From assembly GCA_023387775.1 (NCBI GenBank), contig JAEWHN010000143.1, positions 1 through 11,460 of the forward strand: a stretch of 11,460 bases of DNA, in the 5' to 3' direction. The position numbers and the translations under genes are program-made. The stretch comes from Pseudomonadota bacterium. GTDB taxonomy: Bacteria; Pseudomonadota; Alphaproteobacteria; Rhizobiales; Rhizobiaceae. This document shows, one piece after another, positions 7,312 through 11,460 of the stretch. Under the pieces are notes generated by a model, which was not told where the DNA came from, did no database searches, and saw nothing but the letters and a program-made list of their open reading frames with translations. How positions within the stretch are numbered: position 1 is the first letter of the stretch; each line of letters opens with the position of its first letter.

Positions 7312-7341
7312 CGGCATCAGCCGGGCGATGATGCCGGTTTT
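7312..7341 (+). terminator. Terminator-like hairpin upstream of minC, within the peptidase/minC divergent gap
   Basis: CGGCATCA (7312-7319) and TGATGCCG (7329-7336) are perfect 8-bp inverted repeats around GCCGGGCGA, followed on the + strand by GTTTTCC, which gives the look of an intrinsic terminator. No + strand gene ends here. It could stop read-through transcripts crossing the antisense strand of the peptidase before they enter the minC promoter. The remainder of the 288-base gap 7260-7547 holds the minC regulatory leader (see the CtrA-like and GANTC entries) and no supported gene. Confidence 0.45.
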
Positions 7342-7471
7342 CCTCATGGTTGTCGCGTCTTAGCATCGATGGCCTTGCACTCGCGTCCACATTGCCAGGC
7401 AGATAGTGGCCGGGCGGCAACGCGGCGCCCATTGCCGAAGCGCGCTACCGGCCTGGGGTGGTGAATAGCGA

Positions 7472-7490
7472 TTTACGTTTCGTTCACCAT
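7472..7490 (+). promoter_or_regulatory. Candidate CtrA-binding box upstream of minC
   Basis: TTTA-CGTTTCG-TTCACCAT matches the alphaproteobacterial CtrA box TTAA-N7-TTAA (often extended to TTAACCAT) with the correct 7-base spacer and one mismatch in each half-site. It lies 58-76 bases upstream of the minC ATG. CtrA is known to act on min genes in Brucella and Sinorhizobium. A 7-bp inverted repeat, TGGTGAA (7459-7465) with TTCACCA (7483-7489), overlaps the box. Binding is inferred, not shown. Confidence 0.5.
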
Positions 7491-7529
7491 GGCCTACACC
7501 CGCGAAGCGGTTGGTACCGACCCACCCCT

Positions 7530-7539
7530 GAATCGAGTC
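7530..7539. promoter_or_regulatory. Two adjacent GANTC (CcrM-type) methylation sites in the minC leader
   Basis: GAATC (7530-7534) is followed immediately by GAGTC (7535-7539), ending 8 bases before the minC ATG. GANTC is the target of the cell-cycle methylase CcrM in most alphaproteobacteria, and promoter GANTC sites can make expression depend on replication through GcrA or other factors. The sites are certain; their regulatory use is inferred. Confidence 0.45.
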
Positions 7540-7547
7540 GCCCCCCA

Positions 7548-8234
7548 ATGCAGAACACCCCCATACGCTTTCGCGCCCGTTCGTTCGTTGCCTTCGCGCT
7601 CGTGCCGGAAGCACCCGTGGACGAATGGCTGAAAGGCGTGGATCGCTGGATCGAGAACTCCCCCGGCTTCTTCGCCGGCCGCCCGGTCGTGCTCGACCTC
7701 AACGCGCTCAAGCCGGAGGTGAGTCAAATTGGCGCACTGGTCGCCCAGCTTGCCGAGCGCGGCATTCGAATCTACGCAATCGAGAGCAAGGACGTTGAGG
7801 AACTGGGGCCGGATCTGCCGCCGCTCCTGATAGGGGCCAGGGAAGCCGTGGTCGAGGAACCCGCCGCGTCGGCCGCACCCGCCAAGGCGGAAGAGCCGGC
7901 GGCATCGACTTCGCTGATCATCGAGGACCCAATCCGCTCCGGCCAGTCGGTCTACCACCCCCACGGGGATGTGATCGTTCTCGGCTCGGCCGGCTTCGGC
8001 TCCGAAATCATCGCCGGCGGCTCCATCCACGTCTATGGCACACTGCGCGGGCGCGCCATCGCCGGCGCCTCGGGAAATCGCCACGCGCGCATCTTCTGCC
8101 GGAGGAACGAAGCCGAGCTTCTGGCGGTGGATGGGTGGTATCGCATCGCGGAGGACATGGAGCCATCCACGCGCGGCGCGGCGATACAGGCCTATCTGGA
8201 CGAAGGCGCAATTCTGGTCACGGCCCTCAACTGA
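7548..8234 (+). CDS. minC: Septum site-determining protein MinC
   Basis: The 228-residue FtsZ antagonist blocks Z-ring formation away from midcell when recruited to the membrane by MinD. The N-terminal domain (about 5-98) opens IRFRARSFVAFALVPEAP, which is typical of rhizobial MinC. An alanine/glutamate/proline-rich linker spans about 101-120. The C-terminal beta-helix domain (about 122-225) has the RSGQ MinD-contact motif (130-133), then GDVIVLGSAGFGSEIIAGGS and HVYGTLRGRAIAGASGN, the glycine-rich turns characteristic of MinC_C. The ATG is chosen because the homologous domain starts just after it. An in-frame GTG at 7458 would add 30 residues with no resemblance to MinC. No Shine-Dalgarno sequence precedes the ATG (the bases are CGCCCCCCA), so translation may be weak or the mRNA leader very short. 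minD follows 19 bases after the stop. Confidence 0.95.
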   Translation: MQNTPIRFRARSFVAFALVPEAPVDEWLKGVDRWIENSPGFFAGRPVVLDLNALKPEVSQIGALVAQLAERGIRIYAIESKDVEELGPDLPPLLIGAREAVVEEPAASAAPAKAEEPAASTSLIIEDPIRSGQSVYHPHGDVIVLGSAGFGSEIIAGGSIHVYGTLRGRAIAGASGNRHARIFCRRNEAELLAVDGWYRIAEDMEPSTRGAAIQAYLDEGAILVTALN

Positions 8235-8253
8235 CAACATTGGAGAGACATGC

Positions 8254-9069
8254 ATGGGCAAGGTAGTGGTCGTCACATCTGGCAAGGGGGGCGTCGGGAA
8301 GACAACCTCGACCGCAGCCCTGGGAGCCGTTCTGGCCCAAAGCGGCAAGAAGGTCGTGCTGATCGACTTCGACGTCGGCCTGCGCAATCTCGATCTGGTC
8401 ATGGGCGCCGAGCGGCGCGTGGTGTTCGACCTCGTCAACGTGACCCAGGGCGTGGCCAAGCTTTCGCAGGCGCTGATCCGCGACAAGCGCCTGGAAACGC
8501 TTTTCCTGCTGCCGGCCTCCCAGACGCGCGACAAGGACGCCCTCACCGAGGAGGGCGTGGCCAGCGTGGTGGGAAGGCTGCGCGAGAAATTCGACTACGT
8601 GATTTGCGACAGCCCGGCGGGCATCGAACGCGGCGCCCAGCTTGCCATGCGCTATGCCGACGAGGCGGTCATCGTCACCAATCCGGAGGTGAGCTCCGTG
8701 CGCGATTCCGATCGCATCATCGGCTTGCTCGACTCCAAGACCCTGCTGGCCGAGCAGGGCGGGCGCGTCGCCAAGCACATCCTGGTCACCCGCTACGATA
8801 CGGCCCGCGCCGCCCGCGGTGAGATGCTCAGCATCGACGACATTCTGGAAATCCTGTCCACGCCTCTGCTGGGCATCATCCCCGAGAGCCAGGGAGTGCT
8901 GCGCGCCTCCAATGTGGGCTCGCCCGTGACGCTCAGCGAACCCGGCAACGTCGCTGCGCGCGCCTATGCCGATGCCGCCAGAAGGCTGCAGGGCGAGGAA
9001 GTGCCGATGACCCTTCCCGTCGAGAAGAAAGGCCTCCTTAACCGTCTCCTGGGTAGGAGAGTGGCATGA
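8254..9069 (+). CDS. minD: Septum site-determining protein MinD, membrane-associated ATPase
   Basis: A ParA/MinD-class ATPase of 271 residues. It binds membrane as an ATP dimer, recruits MinC and is released by MinE, giving pole-to-pole oscillation. The deviant Walker A KGGVGKTT occupies 11-18, with the signature lysine K11 and catalytic K16; D40 in VLIDFDVGLRNLD and the DSPAGIERGA switch/Walker B segment (119-128) are intact. The C-terminal VEKKGLLNRLLGRR (256-269) is the amphipathic membrane-targeting helix. GGAGAG at 8242-8247 is the ribosome site. An out-of-frame ATG four bases earlier (8250) should be ignored. The last four bases overlap the minE start, so MinD and MinE levels are probably coupled, which matters for oscillation. 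Confidence 0.97.
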   Translation: MGKVVVVTSGKGGVGKTTSTAALGAVLAQSGKKVVLIDFDVGLRNLDLVMGAERRVVFDLVNVTQGVAKLSQALIRDKRLETLFLLPASQTRDKDALTEEGVASVVGRLREKFDYVICDSPAGIERGAQLAMRYADEAVIVTNPEVSSVRDSDRIIGLLDSKTLLAEQGGRVAKHILVTRYDTARAARGEMLSIDDILEILSTPLLGIIPESQGVLRASNVGSPVTLSEPGNVAARAYADAARRLQGEEVPMTLPVEKKGLLNRLLGRRVA

Positions 9070-9335
9070 GCCTGTTCGACATCTTCAAGCGTCGCGCCAG
9101 TGCGCCTGTAGCCCGCGAGCGGCTGCAGGTACTGCTGGCCTATGAGCGCAACAACCGCAACCAGCCCGATCTCGTCGCCGTGCTGCGCGAGGAGATCCTG
9201 GCCGTGATCGGCAAGCACGTCCAGATCAGCCAGGACGATGTGCGCATTACCATGGAGCGCGGCGAGACGATGTCGACGCTGGAGATCGACATTCACGTGC
9301 CCAACGCCGGCGCCGCCGGCGCGCCCGCGGTCTGA
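9066..9335 (+). CDS. minE: Cell division topological specificity factor MinE
   Basis: This 89-residue protein starts in an ATGA overlap with minD; AGGAG at 9055-9059, within the end of minD, serves as the ribosome site. The basic-hydrophobic MSLFDIFKRR tip is the membrane-sensing N-terminus. VARERLQVLLAYERNNRN (15-32) is the anti-MinCD helix that contacts MinD and triggers ATP hydrolysis. PDLVAVLREEILAVIGKHV (34-52) and VRITMERGETMSTLEIDIHV (59-78) form the topological-specificity dimer domain. Length and motif order are normal for the family, apart from a short alanine/glycine-rich tail (80-89). It displaces MinC and keeps the inhibitor zone away from midcell. It is the last gene of the min operon; a stem-loop-rich non-coding stretch follows. 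Confidence 0.96.
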   Translation: MSLFDIFKRRASAPVARERLQVLLAYERNNRNQPDLVAVLREEILAVIGKHVQISQDDVRITMERGETMSTLEIDIHVPNAGAAGAPAV

Positions 9336-9695
9336 AGGCTCTCCGGCGCTCCGAAGGTTCTCTTCCGCGGTAGGCTCCGCAAGGCGGCAGACCTTGGCAA
9401 GGCTGCCGCGATTGGCTCAGCTTTCTGGTTTCTTGGCGATCTCCCCATCGCCGGGTCGGGGGGCGCACTAGCGTGCGTCGCGGGGTTCCCCCTCCCTGGG
9501 TGCGGGACAAGGCGGCGCTGGCTTAGGCCAGCCGTGCTGCTTTCCCCGACTTGGAATCCCTTGTGGATGTTCAGACAATAGCGGTGCTGTCCTGCGAGGC
9601 AGTCAGGAGGCTCGGCGCTGGCTCTGGTTGCGCTGTGGCCTGTGCTGGGCCTCCACCGCCAATCCGGGTCTGCCGATCGGCGCGGCGCCGGTTGG
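9336..9695. other. 360-base intergenic region with four consecutive stem-loops
   Basis: This gap between the convergent minE and ferredoxin genes has no supported coding frame; the open frames across it have arginine/proline-rich compositions typical of GC-rich shadow reading. Besides the 9384-9409 hairpin it contains GGCGAT/ATCGCC (9435-9452), CGCAC/GTGCG around TAGC (9464-9477) and GCTGGC/GCCAGC around TTAG (9517-9532). The 9540-9695 part shows only short GC palindromes such as GCCGATCGGC near 9672. A small RNA, an intergenic palindromic repeat element or simply paired terminators would all fit. Confidence 0.4.
9384..9409 (+). terminator. Strong hairpin downstream of minE, probable min operon terminator
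   Basis: GCGGCAG (9384-9390) pairs with CTGCCGC (9403-9409), and after one bulged A, CCTT (9392-9395) pairs with AAGG (9399-9402) around the loop GGC, giving 11 base pairs. The following bases are fairly T-rich (ATTGGCTCAGCTTTCTGG) but without a solid T-run. It lies 48 bases after the minE stop, as expected for a terminator. Confidence 0.55.
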
Positions 9696-10016
9696 TCAGC
9701 CCTGCCTTGCGGGAATGCGCACGACGAGACCGTCCAGCGTGTCGCCCACTCGAAGCTGGCACGACAGACGCGAGTTCGCTGTCGGCTCCCATGCAAAGTC
9801 CAGCATGTCGGCTTCCATCGGCCCGGCTTGGCCCGCCATTTCCGCAAATTCCGGATCGACATAGACATGGCAGGTGGCGCAGGCGCAGGCGCCGCCGCAT
9901 TCGGCCTCGATGCCGGGCACGTTGGCCTTTACCGCCGTTTCCATGACGGTTGCGCCATTGGTTGCCTCCACCTCGAAGCGCTGCTCGTCATGGGTGATGT
10001 AGATGATGCGCGGCAT
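9696..10016 (-). CDS. Adrenodoxin/putidaredoxin-type [2Fe-2S] ferredoxin
   Basis: The product has 106 residues. The chosen start is the ATG of MPRIIYITHDEQRF, with AAGG about 8 bases upstream; a frame extension of 15 residues further upstream looks non-coding. Cluster ligands are C40, C46, C49 and C86, the C-x5-C-x2-C-x36-C spacing of adrenodoxin. An additional cysteine, C44, lies inside the first loop. PGIEAECGGACACATCHVYV (34-53) is the classic vertebrate-type 2Fe-2S block, and the second half carries LSCQLRVGDTLDGLVVRIP. Such ferredoxins pass single electrons from an NAD(P)H reductase to cytochrome P450s or Rieske oxygenases, or serve in Fe-S assembly (the isc Fdx). No reductase, P450 or isc gene is in view, so its partner is unknown. 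It lies 88 bases downstream of the TetR gene on the same strand, and may have its own promoter in the AT-richer stretch near 10028-10040. Confidence 0.9.
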   Translation of the reverse strand: MPRIIYITHDEQRFEVEATNGATVMETAVKANVPGIEAECGGACACATCHVYVDPEFAEMAGQAGPMEADMLDFAWEPTANSRLSCQLRVGDTLDGLVVRIPARQG

Positions 10017-10104
10017 TGCTGGGCCTTTCAAATTCAATTTCGTGTTTGCGCGGCCGGGCAAGCCGCAGGTGTGGGGAGGCGTTTTTCGAGTGCCGGGGCG
10101 GAGC

Positions 10105-10767
10105 CTATTGCTGAAGGCCGCAGGCCCGCAGGAAGAGGGCGGTCACTTCCTCCTCGACATGGACCATGTCGAGTTCCTCGTCGTCCTTCAGCTGCATGAA
10201 GTTTCGGATCTGGACCTCGAAGTCCGCATAGTGCTGGGTCACCGCCCAGATGTGCATCTGGAACAGCAGCGGATCGACGGGCCGGATCAGGCCCTGCTCG
10301 ACCCAGGACTGGATCAGCTTCACCGCCTGTTGCGTCGATTCCTGGTATTGCGCCCAGTGCCGGCTGAGGAAAGGCGCGCCGTTGGCGATCTCGGTGGTGA
10401 ACAGGCGCGATGCCTTGGGGTTCTTCTGGCCGTATTCCAGTTTCTTGTGGATGTAGGCGCGGATGACCTGGGCCGGATCGTCGCCTGTCGAGGCGCTGAT
10501 GAACAGTTCTTTCCACTCGTCGAGAATATAGACGAGAATGTCCTCGTAGAGCTCTTCCTTGCTGGAGATGTAATAGTGCAGCTGGGGCTTGGTGAGGCCC
10601 GCGCGCTGGGCGATCGACTGCGTGGAGGCGCCGGCCAGCCCCTTGCTCGCAAACTCGTCGATCGCCGCATCCCTGATCGCGGCAAGGATGCGACGGCGAC
10701 GTTCGAGAACCTTTTCGCGGCCGCTCGGTTCGCCGTTTTCCGGAGTATCGGCGTTGTCGTGGCTCAT
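10105..10767 (-). CDS. TetR-family transcriptional regulator, RutR-like
   Basis: A 220-residue protein with a charged N-terminal tail (1-25), then the TetR DNA-binding domain: ILAAIRDAAIDEFASKGLAG followed by the helix-turn-helix TQSIAQRAGLTKPQLHYYIS (49-68) and SKEELYEDIL. The C-terminal ligand/dimer domain resembles E. coli RutR: the KLEYGQKNPKASRLFTTEIANGAP segment (109-132) corresponds to RutR's KLEVSRDYPQASRLFCMEMLAGAP, and IWAVTQHYADFEVQI (173-187) to IWASTQHYADFAPQV (recalled from memory). RutR senses uracil/thymine and controls pyrimidine use; a pyrimidine-like ligand is therefore a reasonable inference, not established. It lies between an ABC binding-protein gene and the ferredoxin gene, all on the same strand, which suggests it regulates the uptake operon. 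Only 54 bases separate it from the binding-protein stop, so it may be co-transcribed with it. Confidence 0.88.
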   Translation of the reverse strand: MSHDNADTPENGEPSGREKVLERRRRILAAIRDAAIDEFASKGLAGASTQSIAQRAGLTKPQLHYYISSKEELYEDILVYILDEWKELFISASTGDDPAQVIRAYIHKKLEYGQKNPKASRLFTTEIANGAPFLSRHWAQYQESTQQAVKLIQSWVEQGLIRPVDPLLFQMHIWAVTQHYADFEVQIRNFMQLKDDEELDMVHVEEEVTALFLRACGLQQ

Positions 10768-10784
10768 CGTCAGATCGTTTCCCG

Positions 10785-10807
10785 GCGAGGGGCTTTGAGC
10801 CCCTCGC
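10785..10807 (-). promoter_or_regulatory. Perfect 10-bp stem-loop between ABC binding-protein and tetR genes
   Basis: GCGAGGGGCT (10785-10794) and AGCCCCTCGC (10798-10807) are exact inverted repeats with a 3-base loop. On the coding (-) strand no T-run follows (the next bases are CGGGAAACGATC), so a stabilising or attenuating 3' hairpin for the binding-protein mRNA fits better than a classic terminator. A TetR operator is an alternative, as it lies 17 bases upstream of the tetR start, but it does not resemble the RutR operator TTGACCA-N2-TGGTCAA. Confidence 0.65.
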
Positions 10808-10821
10808 TCCCTGGCGTTCGA

Positions 10822-11460
10822 TTAGGGGTTCAACTGCTTCTTGATGTCGAGGCCCACGCCCTTGTTGACGAAAGCGTCGGTGGCGACCTTCGAGATCTCG
10901 ATCTTGTCGCCGGTCACGATGCCGGCCTTGACAGCGAGCTCGTAGAATTCCTTGACGCGATCCATGGAGATGGCGCCGATGCCCTTTTCCAGCGTGTCGC
11001 CGCTGTCGATGAGCTCCAGCTTCTTGAGCATCGCCAGTTCGCCGTCGAGCGTCTCGGCGCTCATGTCCGGGTTGTCCTTGAGGATCAGCTCATAGCCCTT
11101 GCTGTGATCGCCATAAAGGAAGTTGTTCCAGCCCACGATCGTCGCATCGACAAAGCGCTGGACGAGATCCGGGTTGTTGTCGACCAGTTCCTGGCGGGTT
11201 TCGATCGTGTTGGCGTAGGTGCTGTAGCCATGGTCGGCCAGCAGGTAGGTCGTCACCTTCGCGCCTTCCTTCTCCGCATAGAGAGGCTCGGCGGTGGCGT
11301 AGGCCTGCTGCACGGCCTTCTCGTCGCTGAGGAACTGGGCAAGGCTGTAGCCGTAGGGGCGGACCTGCTCGTCCTTGAAGCCGAACTCCTTCACCAGCCA
11401 CAGCCAGAAGCTGTACTGGCTGTCCTTGGCCAGAAGGACCGTCGGGGCATTGGCGAGGTC
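10822..11460 (-). CDS. NMT1/THI5-like ABC transporter substrate-binding protein, C-terminal part (5' end outside window)
   Basis: The frame is open from the window edge to the stop at 10822-10824, giving 212 residues without the start or signal peptide. The visible part begins DLANAPTVLLAKDSQYSFWL and continues VKEFGFKDEQVRPYGYSLAQF, AEPLYAEKEGAKVTTYLLADHGYSTYANTIETRQELVDNNPDLVQRFVDATIVGWNNFL-type sequence (only part quoted: LLADHGYSTYANTI). The order of a Y-A-T-AEP lobe-crossing segment, a TRQEL segment and a DATIVGW helix is typical of NMT1/SsuA-type periplasmic binding proteins, which deliver thiamine precursors, pyrimidines, taurine or related compounds to a two-subunit ABC importer. Partner permease and ATPase genes are presumably upstream, outside the window. 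Together with the RutR-like regulator this points to a pyrimidine- or hydantoin-type solute (inference from context). Confidence 0.82.
   Translation of the reverse strand, partial: DLANAPTVLLAKDSQYSFWLWLVKEFGFKDEQVRPYGYSLAQFLSDEKAVQQAYATAEPLYAEKEGAKVTTYLLADHGYSTYANTIETRQELVDNNPDLVQRFVDATIVGWNNFLYGDHSKGYELILKDNPDMSAETLDGELAMLKKLELIDSGDTLEKGIGAISMDRVKEFYELAVKAGIVTGDKIEISKVATDAFVNKGVGLDIKKQLNP

Noticed and set aside
7276..7464. Possible 62-residue + strand protein in the dmpA/minC gap
   Set aside because: It has no ribosome site and low-complexity composition, it is interrupted by a terminator-like hairpin, and it resembles no known protein.
7494..8546. - strand open frame of 350 codons across minC and minD
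   Set aside because: It is antisense to two unmistakable Min proteins and shows no recognisable domain.
9482..9491. GGGGTTCCCC palindrome as a hairpin or operator
   Set aside because: A 2-base loop cannot close a stable RNA hairpin, and the sequence is a simple GC-run palindrome with no partner signal.
9551..9946. Open frames over and beside the ferredoxin gene on the + strand
   Set aside because: They are arginine/proline/alanine-rich shadow frames of a well-supported - strand ferredoxin and its GC-rich flank.
1..11460. CRISPR arrays, mobile elements, tRNA or rRNA, defence systems
   Set aside because: No spaced direct repeats, transposase or integrase motifs, terminal inverted repeats with target duplications, or cloverleaf-like sequences were seen; all large frames are accounted for by ordinary genes.

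Overview
The window is GC-rich and densely coded, with short or overlapping gene junctions. It looks like chromosomal DNA of an alphaproteobacterium, most likely in the Hyphomicrobiales (rhizobia/Brucella/Phyllobacteriaceae type). That placement is inferred from a minCDE operon with a CtrA-like box and GANTC sites upstream, a RutR-like TetR regulator beside an NMT1-type ABC binding protein, and the overall style of the proteins. I see no transposase, integrase, phage gene, CRISPR array, tRNA or rRNA.

Layout, left to right. (1) 1-1281, + strand: the C-terminal 208 residues of a selenium-binding-protein-56/methanethiol oxidase, then a six-helix membrane protein of unknown role with an HGLNPAMGW motif. 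(2) 1516-6044, + strand: a complete five-gene branched-chain-amino-acid-type (HAAT) ABC importer in the order binding protein, permease, permease, ATPase, ATPase. A perfect 12-bp hairpin sits directly after the binding-protein gene. (3) 6120-7259, - strand: an S58-family L-aminopeptidase/D-esterase (DmpA type), convergent with the importer. (4) 7548-9335, + strand: minC-minD-minE, the septum-site placement system. (5) 9336-9695: a non-coding stretch with four stem-loops. (6) 9696-11460, - strand: in transcription order, an NMT1/THI5-like ABC binding protein (N-terminus beyond the window), a RutR-like TetR regulator and an adrenodoxin-type [2Fe-2S] ferredoxin.

How the parts work together. The HAAT importer should be able to bring in a small amino-acid-like or amide-like solute. 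The neighbouring DmpA-type enzyme could hydrolyse an imported amide or short (possibly beta- or D-) peptide, but that link rests on adjacency only. MinC, MinD and MinE form one translationally compact operon. Its leader carries a near-match to the CtrA box and two back-to-back CcrM-type GANTC sites, which suggests cell-cycle control of division-site selection. The right-hand block resembles the edge of a pyrimidine- or hydantoin-type uptake and degradation locus (inference).

Most of the window is ordinary core or transport genes. The items worth a second look are regulatory: the CtrA/GANTC leader of minC, two perfect hairpins directly after two unrelated ABC binding-protein genes, the stem-loop cluster after minE, and the uncharacterised membrane protein after the methanethiol oxidase gene. 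I found no convincing evidence of an undescribed multi-gene system.
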